Numbered from the stretch's first letter, positions 9,279 to 18,150 are shown. The stretch is DNA of 64,000 nucleotides from Halobellus sp. LT62 (GCF_037031285.1 NZ_JAYEZO010000002.1:1209938-1273937), one strand, 5' to 3'. Numbers and translations: made by a program. The notes: a model not told the origin generated them from the sequence alone.

Positions 9279-10742
9279 TCAGTACGACTTCGCGAAGTAC
9301 GCGGTTTCCGTGGCGTCGTCGCCGCAGATGGCACAGTCCTCGTCGTGGTGGATCCCCTCGTCGTCGTCGAGCGGGACCATCACGATCTCGGCGGCGATCT
9401 GGTCTTTGATCTCCGTCTCGCAGTCCTCCTCACCGCACCACGGGGCTTTCACGTAGCCGCCGTGCTGGCCGATCGTCCCGAGGATATCGGCACGGGAGTC
9501 GGCCTCGCGGACGTTCTCAGTGAGGTTCTCCTCGGCGGCGGCGTACAGCTTCGCGTACACCTCGTCGAAGTGCGAGTCGACCGTCTCGGCGATGTCCGCG
9601 CGGTCGACCTCCGTGGATTCGCCATCGGGTCGGTGGACGAGCGTGACCGTTCCGTCATCGGCCTCGTTGGGACCGATCTCCATTCGGATGGGGACGCCCT
9701 TCAGCTCCCACTCGTTGAACTTGAACCCGGGGTTGCGCTCGTCGCGGTCGTCGAGTTCGACCCGGACGCCGGCGCCTTCGAGCTCCTCGCTGATTCCCTC
9801 GGCGTATTCGAGGACGTCCTCCTTCGTGTCCGCCTGCCAGATCGGGACGATCACGAGCTGTTCGGGCGCGATGGCGGGCGGCAACACGAGGCCCTGATCG
9901 TCCGAGTGCGTCATAATCAGCGCGCCGATCGCCCGCCACGAGAGTCCCCACGAGGTGGTGTGAGCGATCTGGGAGTCCTCGTCCTCGTCGGTGTAGGTGA
10001 TGTCGAACGCCTCCGCGAACGACGTCCCGAGGTAGTGAGATGTCGCCCCCTGCACGGACTTGCCGTCGGGCATCAGCGCTTCTACTGTGGTTGTCGTGTC
10101 CGCGCCGGGGAACTTGTCGTGTTCGGGCTTCGCGCCGCGCAGGACGGGCATCGCGAGCAGGTCCTCGTAGGTGTTCTCGTACTGGTCGAGCCGCCGCATC
10201 GTCTCGTTCCACGCGTCCTCGCGGGTCGCGTGCGCGGTGTGGCCCTCCTGCCAGAGGAACTCCTTCGTCCGGAAGAACGGCTTGGTCTCGGTCGCCTCCC
10301 AGCGGACGACCGACGCCCACTGGTTCACTCGCAGGGGTAGATCGCGGTGGCTGCGGACCCACTGGGAGATGTACGGCGTGATGATCGACTCCGAGGTGGG
10401 GCGCACGGCGAGGCGCTCTTCGAGCTCTTGGTTGCCCGCCTTCTCGACCCACGCGACCTCGGGGTCGAACCCCTCGACGATGTCCTTCTCGCGTTCGAGG
10501 TAGCTTTCCGGAATAAACAGCGGAAAGTAGGCGTTCTGGACGCCGGTCTGCTTGAACAGACCGTCGAGGTGACCCTGAATCCGTTCCCAGAGTTCGTAGG
10601 CGCGCGGTCGCGTCACGATGAAGCCACTCATCCCCTCGGGCGCGTAGTTCGCGAGGTTGGCCTTCTGGACCACCTCGGCGTACCACTCGCCGGTGTTGTA
10701 CTCCTTCGACTCGGTGATGCCGAGTTCCTGCTCGTCGCTCAT
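9279..10742 (-). CDS. proS: Prolyl-tRNA synthetase, archaeal/eukaryotic type
   Basis: A 487-aa class II aminoacyl-tRNA synthetase. It lacks the bacterial editing insertion and has the C-terminal zinc-binding extension of the archaeal/eukaryotic form: CGEEDC, then CAICGDDA, ending in the conserved terminal tyrosine (FAKSY). Motif 2 (VVRWEATETKPFFRTKEFLW) and motif 3 (glycine-rich, SWGLSWRAIGALIMTHSDDQG) are both clear. I start at MSDEQELGIT; the 29 extra upstream codons overlap the intergenic region and are not family-like. Confidence 0.97.
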   Translation of the reverse strand: MSDEQELGITESKEYNTGEWYAEVVQKANLANYAPEGMSGFIVTRPRAYELWERIQGHLDGLFKQTGVQNAYFPLFIPESYLEREKDIVEGFDPEVAWVEKAGNQELEERLAVRPTSESIITPYISQWVRSHRDLPLRVNQWASVVRWEATETKPFFRTKEFLWQEGHTAHATREDAWNETMRRLDQYENTYEDLLAMPVLRGAKPEHDKFPGADTTTTVEALMPDGKSVQGATSHYLGTSFAEAFDITYTDEDEDSQIAHTTSWGLSWRAIGALIMTHSDDQGLVLPPAIAPEQLVIVPIWQADTKEDVLEYAEGISEELEGAGVRVELDDRDERNPGFKFNEWELKGVPIRMEIGPNEADDGTVTLVHRPDGESTEVDRADIAETVDSHFDEVYAKLYAAAEENLTENVREADSRADILGTIGQHGGYVKAPWCGEEDCETEIKDQIAAEIVMVPLDDDEGIHHDEDCAICGDDATETAYFAKSY

Positions 10743-10844
10743 TACGTGTTTCGAGCCCCACGGCGGTCTTAAATCCCCTGAAGCGGTCGGGTCGACACCC
10801 GAAGCATCGAAGTCGACCAAAGCAATCACGTGGATTTTTGGTGA

Positions 10845-10853
10845 TCTAAATAG
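10845..10853 (+). promoter_or_regulatory. TATA box of the AbrB/PIN operon
   Basis: The AT-rich box TCTAAATAG lies about 27 nt before the ATG of the AbrB-family gene, which is the usual spacing for a leaderless haloarchaeal promoter. Confidence 0.55.
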
Positions 10854-10876
10854 TACGATTATCGTGTGGTGATTGT

Positions 10877-11140
10877 ATGAGTTCGACAGATTCTGGGACG
10901 GGAGACGAGTACGGCGAGGCCGAAATCAACGACCGTGGTCGGTTGACGATCCCGAAGGCACTGCGGGAGGAGCTCCACATCGAGGGAGGAACGACGTTCA
11001 CCGTGATCAGGGAGGGGGGCGACATCCGTCTCGTCAGACAGCTGCCTGAGTTGCAGACCCTCTCTTCGGGGAGATCAACGGAAGAGTGGAAGGACGACGC
11101 GTTTCGGGACGCCGGCGAGGCGACGTTCGGGGGACGGTGA
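10877..11140 (+). CDS. AbrB/SpoVT/MazE-type swapped-hairpin antitoxin (VapB-like)
   Basis: An 87-aa protein whose middle (NDRGRLTIPKALREELHIEGG, TFTVIREGGDIRLVR) is the AbrB-like DNA-binding fold. The C-terminal tail (EEWKDDAFRDAGEATFGGR) is probably the flexible toxin-neutralising arm. The stop codon overlaps the start of the PIN gene (TGATG), the standard arrangement for a VapBC type II toxin-antitoxin operon. Such antitoxins usually repress their own promoter. Confidence 0.82.
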   Translation: MSSTDSGTGDEYGEAEINDRGRLTIPKALREELHIEGGTTFTVIREGGDIRLVRQLPELQTLSSGRSTEEWKDDAFRDAGEATFGGR

Positions 11141-11598
11141 TGCGCGTTCTCCCCGACATCAACGCGCTCGCGATCCAGTTGATCGACGATCATCCGGGAC
11201 ACCCGTACGTCGCAGAGCGACTCGTTCCGGCCCTCGAAGGCGATCGGACGCTACTGATGTTCGGATACCTTCCGCTTCGCGTGCAGTGGGTTCTCGAAGA
11301 ACTCGATTTCTCGACCGTTCAGGCTCGAAACGCCGTGACGTCGCTGCTTCAATACCCGATGGAATCTGTCGAAGTCACCCCCGAGACGGTTCTCGACGCC
11401 TACGAAATCAGCGCCGAAAAGAACCACGATGTCTACGACTGTTTTTACGTCGCCCTCGCGCGGCGTGCGAACGCCGATGCACTCGTCACGACGGATCGCG
11501 ACTTCGAGACGCTCTGTGATGACGAGCCCTTCGAGTACGTGAATCCGGTCCCGCAATCCGTCTTATCGGAGTTCCACACCGTGAACGAGGACCGATAA
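11140..11598 (+). CDS. PIN-domain ribonuclease (VapC-like toxin)
   Basis: A 152-aa PIN-fold protein. Acidic residues for metal binding are placed as expected: Asp in VLPDINALA near residue 5, a central acidic cluster DVYDCFYVALARRANADALVTTDRDFETL with Asp residues near 105 and 124. VapC toxins cleave tRNA or rRNA. The ATG at 11140 is chosen because it overlaps the antitoxin stop and begins exactly at the first beta-strand. The AbrB-PIN pairing is common in haloarchaea and not all pairs are toxic. Confidence 0.82.
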   Translation: MRVLPDINALAIQLIDDHPGHPYVAERLVPALEGDRTLLMFGYLPLRVQWVLEELDFSTVQARNAVTSLLQYPMESVEVTPETVLDAYEISAEKNHDVYDCFYVALARRANADALVTTDRDFETLCDDEPFEYVNPVPQSVLSEFHTVNEDR

Positions 11599-11610
11599 CC
11601 GCCGAAAGTA

Positions 11611-12102
11611 TCAGTCCAATCGTGCTGGATCGACCCCGAACGGACTCTCCGCCTCCCGCCAGTCCCAGCCCGGCAGCCGGGTCTGAAAGCCCGCCGCGAG
11701 CGCGGCGTCGAGGTCGTCGACGCCCGCGCCGCCCTCCGTGTGCGTCGTCACGTCGGCGTAGTGGAACGTCGCCTGCGCGAGCAGCGACAGCGGCGTCCCG
11801 CCGGCGATGGTCGCCGCGAGCTCCCGCCCGAGCACCTCGTCGACGACGAATCCCGGGTAGTCGCCCTCGACGTCCAAGTCTCGGAGCAGCGCGACGTAGC
11901 CCGCGACGTTGACCGCGACCTCGCCGTCGACGAAGACCGCTTGGACCTCCTCGCGGTACGCCGTCGTGGAGACGCGGTCGACGTCGGTCTCGAACAGCTC
12001 CCCCAGTCGTCCGCGCGTCTCGTTGATCAGCGGGACGACCGTCTCGGCTCGGTCCCGGACCCACGTTGCTTCGTCCGCGACACGCTCTGGTGTGACCTTC
12101 AT
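11611..12102 (-). CDS. Conserved haloarchaeal hypothetical protein
   Basis: A 163-aa acidic soluble protein with no signal peptide or transmembrane helix. Segments such as VFVDGEVAVNVAGYVALLRDLDVEGDYPGF and ELAATIAGGTPLSLLAQATFHYADVTTH look like ordered alpha/beta structure. I do not recognise the family or a catalytic motif. It is convergent with the PIN gene (12-bp gap) and divergent from the aCPSF1 leader. Confidence 0.75.
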   Translation of the reverse strand: MKVTPERVADEATWVRDRAETVVPLINETRGRLGELFETDVDRVSTTAYREEVQAVFVDGEVAVNVAGYVALLRDLDVEGDYPGFVVDEVLGRELAATIAGGTPLSLLAQATFHYADVTTHTEGGAGVDDLDAALAAGFQTRLPGWDWREAESPFGVDPARLD

Positions 12103-12143
12103 ACGTCCCCTGAGACCCGCTCGGGGTTTCGGTTTTGCGAAGG

Positions 12144-12153
12144 CTTTTATACG
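12144..12153 (+). promoter_or_regulatory. TATA-like box upstream of the aCPSF1 leader
   Basis: CTTTTATACG is the only clear TATA-like element between the divergent hypothetical gene and aCPSF1. If used, transcription would start near 12175, giving a leader of about 280 nt that contains the 27-bp repeats and the His-rich ORF. Confidence 0.45.
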
Positions 12154-12246
12154 CAGGCGGATCTATCTCGGAGCAAGCGGGTTTTCCCTGTCTCCCCACA
12201 GTCAGGACCGCCAGACATCGTCATTCGCGACGCACTACGTAGTCCT

Positions 12247-12456
12247 ATGCTCTCTCACGCGACACCGTCGTTCCACCTCACTCACGAGAACCCGGCGGTT
12301 CACTCCACTCACACGAACCCGTCGGGCCACTCCACTCACGCGACACCGTCGCCGTCCCCCGACGGAGTGTGTGTGCGGTCGCGTCGACTGCAGCGACAGA
12401 GAACCCCGATCAACCGTCCGTCTGCGACGATCACGACGGAACGCTCTCAGTTATGA
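12247..12456 (+). CDS. Possible His-rich leader peptide overlapping the aCPSF1 start
   Basis: A 69-codon ATG-initiated ORF that ends TTATGA, so its stop overlaps the aCPSF1 start codon by the 4-nt ATGA arrangement. Its first half is a nonapeptide repeat of the form (S/L)THxNPxxH encoded by four 27-bp DNA repeats, giving a regular His-x-x-His spacing; the second half is basic. The basic composition and lack of halophilic acidity argue against a stable globular protein, so it could be a regulatory leader, or simply an open frame through a repeat. The frame is also open upstream of 12247. Confidence 0.3.
   Translation: MLSHATPSFHLTHENPAVHSTHTNPSGHSTHATPSPSPDGVCVRSRRLQRQRTPINRPSATITTERSQL
12254..12361. 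repeat. 27-bp tandem repeat, four units
   Basis: Units begin with CTCAC at 12254, 12281, 12308 and 12335, exactly 27 bp apart; the pattern is CTCACxCGAxxCCGxCGxxCCACTC. The period is a multiple of three and no unit introduces a stop in the frame that runs into the aCPSF1 start. Confidence 0.85.
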
Positions 12457-14372
12457 GTTCAGTAGATACGCAACTCGAGGAGTTGAAAGCAGAAGTCACA
12501 GCGGAGCTCCCCGCCGACATCTCCGTGTCGGACGTCACCTACGAGGGGCCGGAACTGGTCATCTACACGCGCGATCCGAAGCGGTTCGCCCGAAACAGTG
12601 ACCTCGTCCGCGACCTCGCGGGAAAGTTCCGCAAACGAATCACCGTCCGACCGGATCCAGCCGCGTTATCGCCGCCGGACGAAGCGAGGGACCGAATTCT
12701 CGACGTCATTCCGGAGGAGGCGGGCGTCACCGACCTCGACTTCCACGAGGACATCGGCGAAGTCGTCATCGAGGCCCAAAAGCCGGGAATGGTCATCGGC
12801 CGTCACGGCGCGACGCTGCGCGAGATCACCCAAGAGGTCGGCTGGACGCCCGAGGTCGTTCGGACGCCGCCGATCGAGTCCTCGACGGTCTCGAACGTCC
12901 GCAACTTCCTCAAGCAGGAGCGCGACGAGCGCCGACAGGTCCTCGAACGGGTCGGCAGACAGATCCACCGCGAACAGCTCTCCGACGAGGAGTGGGTCCG
13001 GATCACGACCCTCGGCTGTTGCCGGGAGGTCGGCCGCGCGTCGTTCATCCTCTCGACCGCCGAGACGCGGATCCTCATCGACTGCGGCGACAAGCCCGGT
13101 TCCGACGACGCCCCCTACCTGCAGGTCCCCGAGGCCCTCGGCGCGGGCGCGAACTCGCTCGACGCGGTCGTGCTCACACACGCCCACCTCGATCACTCCG
13201 CGCTGATTCCGCTGCTGTTCAAGTACGGCTACGACGGTCCGATCTACACGACCGAACCGACGCGGGACCTGATGGGTCTGCTCCAACTGGACTACCTCGA
13301 CGTCGCCGCCAAGGAGGGTCGCACGCCGCCCTACGAGTCGGAGATGGTTCGGGAGGCGATCAAACACACCATCCCGATCGAGTACGGCGACGTGACCGAC
13401 ATCGCGCCGGACGTGAAGCTGACGCTCCACAACGCCGGACACATCCTCGGCTCGGCGGTCACGCACTTCCACATCGGCGACGGCCTCTACAACGTCGCGT
13501 TCTCCGGCGACATCCACTACGACGACACCCGGCTGTTCAACGGCGCGGTCAACGACTTCCCGCGCGTCGAGACGCTCGTGTTGGAGTCGACTTACGGCGG
13601 CCGCAACGACTACCAGACCGATCAGGAGGACGCCGAACGGAAACTGATTGAAGCGATCAACGAGACGCACGACCGCGGTGGGAAGGTCGTAATTCCGGCC
13701 TTCGCCGTCGGGCGCTCCCAAGAGATGATGCTCGTCCTCGAGGAGGCGATGCGCACGGGGAAAATCCCGAGTATGCCCGTCCATTTGGACGGGATGATCT
13801 GGGAGGCGACCGCGATCCACACCACGTATCCGGAGTACCTCCGCGACGACCTCCGCGATCGGATCTTCCACGAGGACGACAACCCGTTCCTCGCCGACGA
13901 GTTCAACCACATCGACGGCGGCGACGACGAGCGACAGGAGGTCGCAGACGGCGATCCCTGCATCGTCCTCTCGACCTCGGGGATGGTCACCGGCGGCCCG
14001 ATTATGTCGTGGCTGCGCCACGTCGGCCCCGATCCGGACTCGCGGCTGCTCTTCGTCGGCTATCAGGCACAGGGAACGCTCGGGCGTCGCATCCAGAACG
14101 GGTGGGACGAGATCCCGGTGGAAGGCGACCGCGTCGGTCGCTCGGACACGCTGCAATTGGAAATGGACGTCAAGACCGTCGACGGCTTCTCCGGGCACGC
14201 CGACCGACAGGGCCTCGAGAACTTCGTGAAGACGATGAACCCCCGTCCCGAGAAGATTCTCTGCGTTCACGGCGACGAGCGCTCGGTACAGGACCTCTCT
14301 TCCGGACTGTATCACGACTACAACCTGCGGACGTTCGCGCCGAAGAACCTCGAAACGTTCCGGTTCCGCTAA
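12453..14372 (+). CDS. Beta-CASP ribonuclease aCPSF1 (archaeal transcription-termination factor)
   Basis: A 639-aa protein with N-terminal KH domains (about 1-145, including IVIGRHGATLREI-like GxxG loops), a metallo-beta-lactamase domain and a beta-CASP domain. The zinc motif HAHLDH is at 243-248, with the later ligand segments HNAGHILGSA, FSGDIHYDD and VEGFSGHADRQ-type GFSGHADR. aCPSF1 (archaeal CPSF73/FttA) cleaves RNA 3' ends and promotes transcription termination. The start MSSVDTQLEE matches the family; the longer frame upstream is the unrelated leader region. Single, complete copy. Confidence 0.96.
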   Translation: MSSVDTQLEELKAEVTAELPADISVSDVTYEGPELVIYTRDPKRFARNSDLVRDLAGKFRKRITVRPDPAALSPPDEARDRILDVIPEEAGVTDLDFHEDIGEVVIEAQKPGMVIGRHGATLREITQEVGWTPEVVRTPPIESSTVSNVRNFLKQERDERRQVLERVGRQIHREQLSDEEWVRITTLGCCREVGRASFILSTAETRILIDCGDKPGSDDAPYLQVPEALGAGANSLDAVVLTHAHLDHSALIPLLFKYGYDGPIYTTEPTRDLMGLLQLDYLDVAAKEGRTPPYESEMVREAIKHTIPIEYGDVTDIAPDVKLTLHNAGHILGSAVTHFHIGDGLYNVAFSGDIHYDDTRLFNGAVNDFPRVETLVLESTYGGRNDYQTDQEDAERKLIEAINETHDRGGKVVIPAFAVGRSQEMMLVLEEAMRTGKIPSMPVHLDGMIWEATAIHTTYPEYLRDDLRDRIFHEDDNPFLADEFNHIDGGDDERQEVADGDPCIVLSTSGMVTGGPIMSWLRHVGPDPDSRLLFVGYQAQGTLGRRIQNGWDEIPVEGDRVGRSDTLQLEMDVKTVDGFSGHADRQGLENFVKTMNPRPEKILCVHGDERSVQDLSSGLYHDYNLRTFAPKNLETFRFR

Positions 14373-14414
14373 TCTGGCCGCCGATCGCCCTCGCGAGTCG
14401 GGGCCGGACGGTTT

Positions 14415-14472
14415 TCGACGGGATTCGACGGGATTCGGGTTTCGACGGGACCCGACGGGATCCGACGGGACC
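14415..14472. repeat. Short tandem repeat, 10-bp unit TCGACGGGAT
   Basis: Five to six units of (T/C)CGACGGGA(T/C) run in direct succession with one 5-7 bp interruption, between the aCPSF1 stop and mgsA. It ends about 45 bp before the mgsA start. It could be a slippage-generated spacer, or a binding array. Confidence 0.75.
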
Positions 14473-14517
14473 AGACGCGACTACAACCTTCTTGGTCGAC
14501 GACGGAGACGGTGAGAT

Positions 14518-14925
14518 ATGCGTCTCGCGCTGATCGCGCACGACGAGAAGAAACCGGACATCATCGAGTTCGCGCGGAACCGACGGGCGGAGTTAGAACG
14601 CTTCGACCTGATGGCGACGGGGACGACGGGCAAGCGACTACAGGAGTCGACAGGGCTCGATATCGAGCGAAAGCAGTCGGGGCCGTTCGGCGGCGATATG
14701 CAGATCGGCGCGGAGATCGCCGACGAGACCTGCGACGGCGTGATATTCCTGCGCGACCCGCTCACCGCACAGCCGCACGAACCCGATATCACCGCGCTGC
14801 TTCGGATCTGCGACGTCCACGCGATCCCGCTGGCGACGAATCTCGCGAGCGCGGACGCCGTCCTCGACGAACTCGTCCGGACGCTCGACGCCGGAGCGTC
14901 CGGACCGCGCGACTCTCAGGACTGA
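14518..14925 (+). CDS. mgsA: Methylglyoxal synthase
   Basis: A 135-aa protein matching the MgsA family: [15 protein letters not shown] at the N-terminus, GTTGKRL (phosphate binding), [14 protein letters not shown] with the catalytic Asp, and [12 protein letters not shown] with a catalytic-site His. It converts dihydroxyacetone phosphate to methylglyoxal. Haloarchaea process DHAP from glycerol, and related haloarchaeal genes are known. No glyoxalase gene is next to it. Confidence 0.95.
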   Translation: MRLALIAHDEKKPDIIEFARNRRAELERFDLMATGTTGKRLQESTGLDIERKQSGPFGGDMQIGAEIADETCDGVIFLRDPLTAQPHEPDITALLRICDVHAIPLATNLASADAVLDELVRTLDAGASGPRDSQD

Positions 14926-14971
14926 GAACCGCGCCGCGAGACTTAATCCGGAGAGCGTTCAACCGCTCGGT

Positions 14972-15454
14972 ATGTCCCGCCGGCTCTCCATCGCCGTCCG
15001 CCTCGCGCTCGTGATCGCGCTCGTCGCCTCGGTCGCGACGGTCGGCATCGCACCGGTCACGGCGCAGTCGGGCGATTCCTCAACCGGTTCCGAGAGTACG
15101 GAGGAGGCTGACGACCGGCACTGTTTCCCCGGGGGCGGACACGACCTCGGGATCGGCGACGGGAACCCGCACATCGACGTGACCGTTCACACGTCGCTTT
15201 TCACCTCCGCGCCGCCGAGCGCGCTCGGCTTGTCCGCTCGGGGAGTCGCGCTCGACAGCGACATCGTCGAACTGCGAACGGGGGTCGTCTTCGAGGGCGT
15301 CCCCGACGGTGCGTCGGTCGACGCGGTCTGGAACGCCTTCGCGATCCTCTTCGACTATCAGCTCTCCTTACCGATGTTCGCAGACAGCGTCGACGACTCC
15401 ACGTACGAACCGACCGGCGGGCCGGTGTCGGGCGTCGAGACGCGGGGGTGCTGA
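14972..15454 (+). CDS. Exported haloarchaeal protein of unknown function
   Basis: A 160-aa protein with a Sec-type signal peptide: basic start MSRRLSIAVR, hydrophobic core and a cleavage region near VTAQS (about residue 30). The mature part has a Ser/Thr/Glu-rich linker, two cysteines (RHCFPGGGHD and the terminal GC) that might pair, and a hydrophobic second half. I do not recognise the family. Confidence 0.7.
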   Translation: MSRRLSIAVRLALVIALVASVATVGIAPVTAQSGDSSTGSESTEEADDRHCFPGGGHDLGIGDGNPHIDVTVHTSLFTSAPPSALGLSARGVALDSDIVELRTGVVFEGVPDGASVDAVWNAFAILFDYQLSLPMFADSVDDSTYEPTGGPVSGVETRGC

Positions 15455-15467
15455 TGCTGCTGTCGGG

Positions 15468-16343
15468 TCACTCAGCTGCGGCGTCAGCCGGGTCGACGAC
15501 CGTCTCATCGACCTCGTCGACACCGACTCGGTCGCACAGGTCGTACAGTGGGCACGCCTCGGGACCGTCCAGACACGCCGGCTTTCGCGCCGTGCAGTAC
15601 TCGCGGCCGAACTGGATCATCGCGGTGTGCCCAAAGCCGCACTTGGGGCCGGGCACGTCGGCTTCGAGGTGCTCGCGGACGGTCTCGTGATCCGCGTCCG
15701 CGGGCGCGAGACCCATCCGCCGCGCGATCCGGTGGACGTGCGTGTCGACGGGGAAGACGCCGCCGCGCCCGCCCGCGAAGAGGAGCACGCAGTCGGCGGT
15801 CTTCGGGCCGACACCGTGGATGTCGAGCAGTGCCTCGCGGACCTCGTCGGGGTCGCCCTCGCGCACGAACGCGTCGAATTCGTCTCGCCCGCCGTACTCC
15901 TCGCGGATGCGCTCGGCCGCGCCGACGATCATCTCCGACTTTTGATTATACAGCCCGGCCGAGGAGATGGTCTCGGCGAGTTCGGACTGTTCCGCGTCGG
16001 CGAGGGCCGTCACGAGATCGGCGTCGTCTTCACGGGTCGCGCCGCCCTCGCGGGTCGCTTCGCTCCCCGCTCGTGTCGTCGAGGCGCGCTGCGCCTCGCT
16101 CCCGTACCGCTCCATCAGCGCGTCGTGGGCGGGCTGGCTGGCGACGTCGCTTGTGTTCTGCGAGAGGATCGTCCGAACGAGCGACTCGAAGGCGTCCTTG
16201 CCGCCGTACGTCTTCTGCCAGTACAACTCGCCGAGTTCGTCGACGACGGCCTCCGCGCGCGTCCCTGTCTCGCCGGGTGCGAACGCGACCTCGACGCTCC
16301 CCTCTTCGCCGCCGCTGATGTTCTCTCGGGGTTCCTCGGGCAT
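15468..16343 (-). CDS. nth: Endonuclease III-type DNA glycosylase/AP lyase
   Basis: A 291-aa HhH-GPD protein. The helix-hairpin-helix IHGVGPKTADCVLL carries the catalytic Lys, the GPD loop FPVDTHVHRIARRMG carries the catalytic Asp, and the C-terminal cysteines in CTARKPACLDGPEACPLYDLC form the C-x6-C-x7-C-x5-C-like 4Fe-4S loop typical of the group. It removes oxidised pyrimidines in base excision repair. A roughly 30-residue acidic and Arg/Thr insertion (about 95-125) is a haloarchaeal feature. Confidence 0.92.
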   Translation of the reverse strand: MPEEPRENISGGEEGSVEVAFAPGETGTRAEAVVDELGELYWQKTYGGKDAFESLVRTILSQNTSDVASQPAHDALMERYGSEAQRASTTRAGSEATREGGATREDDADLVTALADAEQSELAETISSAGLYNQKSEMIVGAAERIREEYGGRDEFDAFVREGDPDEVREALLDIHGVGPKTADCVLLFAGGRGGVFPVDTHVHRIARRMGLAPADADHETVREHLEADVPGPKCGFGHTAMIQFGREYCTARKPACLDGPEACPLYDLCDRVGVDEVDETVVDPADAAAE

Positions 16344-16385
16344 ATCGATCCCTTCGCTGCCGGTGGAAAAAAGCCGTCGGCCGCG

Positions 16386-16832
16386 TCACTCCACGTCGAC
16401 GACCAACTCGAATCGGAGGTCCGCACCGTCCGCGAGCGCGTCGACGAGGTCGCGGTCGAGGTCTCCGGCGGCAGCGCTGCCGCCGACCAGAACCGTCCGG
16501 TCGTCGACGTAGTCGCTCGTGCGACCGACGTGACTCCGCTCGTTCTCGAAGGAGAGTTCCGGGTCTCCCCGGCCGGTGATCGTCTCCTCGTACGTCTCGC
16601 CGCTCTCGGTCGTCGCGGTGAGCGTCACGGTGATCGTCGCCTCGGGATCGCGGCACGCCTCGACGAACGCGTCGTCGAAGTCCGCGGGCACGCGATCGGC
16701 CTCGACGGCGAGGATGCAGTCTCCGGCCGGGGTGAGCCAGTCGTCGCTCGTCACCTCGAGGGTGCTGCCGTGCCGTGCGGTCACGTTTTCGTGGCCACGC
16801 GCGCGGACGACTTCGCGCTCTCGCTCTCGCAT
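16386..16832 (-). CDS. DUF371 family archaeal protein
   Basis: A 148-aa protein resembling the archaeal DUF371 family: ARGHENVTARHGSTLEVT at the start, then GDCILAVEAD and FELVVDVE at the end. The function of the family is not established. I start at MREREREVV (16832), since the upstream 34 codons are basic and include the TATA-like stretch at 16917-16926. It follows nth on the same strand with a gap of 42 bp. Confidence 0.8.
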   Translation of the reverse strand: MREREREVVRARGHENVTARHGSTLEVTSDDWLTPAGDCILAVEADRVPADFDDAFVEACRDPEATITVTLTATTESGETYEETITGRGDPELSFENERSHVGRTSDYVDDRTVLVGGSAAAGDLDRDLVDALADGADLRFELVVDVE

Positions 16833-17166
16833 ACTGGACTGTCTGCGACGGGACGGTAAGTCTCGCTCGATCTTCCGCTCCGCGTCTGGTGTCCGTGTGA
16901 ACTGATACCATCGCTCTTTATATATTCCACACAATCAGTGGGAAACACTCACACGGGGCGTACGAGGGGTGTGAGAGAGGTTTTCAGCCGCTCCGACTAC
17001 CGGTAGATTTATATTTGGTAGACATCAATGAATAGTCACCAGAGCGCCTCCGGCGTTCCGGCGGCACAGCACGCAGAATGATCGGGAATTCTTATCCACG
17101 GTTGACAGCGATCGACGAGCGGCCGCCACGGTCCGGAGCGGTGATGGTATCGAGGATTGATCACGT
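16833..17166. other. Gene-free interval with divergent promoter candidates
   Basis: Separates DUF371 (minus) from the coiled-coil gene (plus). It contains TTTATATATT at 16917-16926, which is nearly palindromic and could serve the minus gene with an 60-nt leader, and GATTTATATTT at 17006-17016, which could serve the plus gene with a leader of about 130 nt. No ORF in it looks coding. Confidence 0.5.
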
Positions 17167-18090
17167 ATGGTGACGAAGCAAGACGTTCTTGACGAATACG
17201 ACGTACAGGCACTAGAAGAATCTGACAACATCGAGCTCACAGACGAAAAGCTCGAAAACGGCTCGAAGGGGCAGCTCATCAAGGTTGCCGGCCAGCTTCG
17301 AGACCGACGAAACGACCTGAACCAGATGGCCTCCGAGCGCGCCTCCAAGCGCGACGACCTCAACGCCAAAACGCGCGAGAAGGTCGACGAGGCCCAAGAG
17401 CACCGCGAGAAACGCGACGAGCTCAACGAGCAGGTCCAAGAACACAAAGAGAGCCGTAACGAGCTCAACGCGAAGGCAAACGAGCTGTTCGACAAAGTCG
17501 AGCAGATGAAGTCCGAGCTCGAGCTCGACGACGGCAAGGACATCGAGGAGCTCCAAGAGGAGATCGAGCAACTCGAATTCCGCCAGCAGACCGAAGTCCT
17601 CTCGACGGAGGACGAGCGCGAACTCATCGAGAAGATCGAGGACAAGCGCGAAGAGCTCAGCGAGAAGAAGGAGAAAGTCGACGACAGCGGTGAACTCGAA
17701 GAGCTCATCGAAGAGGCAGAAGAGGTCCGATCGGAGGCCTCCCAGCACCACCAGAAGGTGACTGAGCTCGCCGACGAGGCCCAAGAGCACCACAACCAGA
17801 TGATCGAGGCCTACCGCGAGGCCGACGACATCCGCGACGAGGCCGACGCGATGCACGAGCTGTTCGTCGAAGCCCAAGAGGCCGCCGACCGCCACCACGA
17901 GGACTTCGTCCGCGTGCAAAAGCGCCTCCGCGAGCTCGACAAGCAGGAAGAGCAGGAGCGCGAGGACGAGCGCGCCGAGGAGCGCGAGGCCGCCAAGGAG
18001 GAGGCCGAGGAGATCTACCAGAAGTTCAAGGAAGGCGAGACCCTCGACACCGAGGACCTGATGAAGCTCCAGAAGACGGGGCTTCTCTAG
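17167..18090 (+). CDS. Archaeal coiled-coil protein (COG1340-like)
   Basis: A 307-aa protein predicted to be almost entirely coiled coil, rich in Glu, Arg, Asp and Lys with heptad spacing from about 40 to 285 (for example EHREKRDELNEQVQEHKESR). Database entries for this family are sometimes mislabelled as phosphoserine phosphatase; there is no HAD motif here. The function is unknown. It is followed by a strong intrinsic-type terminator. The pronounced coiled-coil makes a structural or ribosome/RNP-associated role conceivable, but that is inference. Confidence 0.85.
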   Translation: MVTKQDVLDEYDVQALEESDNIELTDEKLENGSKGQLIKVAGQLRDRRNDLNQMASERASKRDDLNAKTREKVDEAQEHREKRDELNEQVQEHKESRNELNAKANELFDKVEQMKSELELDDGKDIEELQEEIEQLEFRQQTEVLSTEDERELIEKIEDKREELSEKKEKVDDSGELEELIEEAEEVRSEASQHHQKVTELADEAQEHHNQMIEAYREADDIRDEADAMHELFVEAQEAADRHHEDFVRVQKRLRELDKQEEQEREDERAEEREAAKEEAEEIYQKFKEGETLDTEDLMKLQKTGLL

Positions 18091-18122
18091 ACGCCGGAGT
18101 CTGCGGCGATCTGCTGACGGTT

Positions 18123-18150
18123 CGGCCGCGCGGCCGATTTTTTTCTTTTT
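18123..18150 (+). terminator. GC hairpin followed by T-tract
   Basis: The palindrome CGGCCGCGCGGCCG is followed at once by ATTTTTTTCTTTTT, 30 bp after the coiled-coil gene stop. The T-tract is the archaeal termination signal. Confidence 0.8.
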
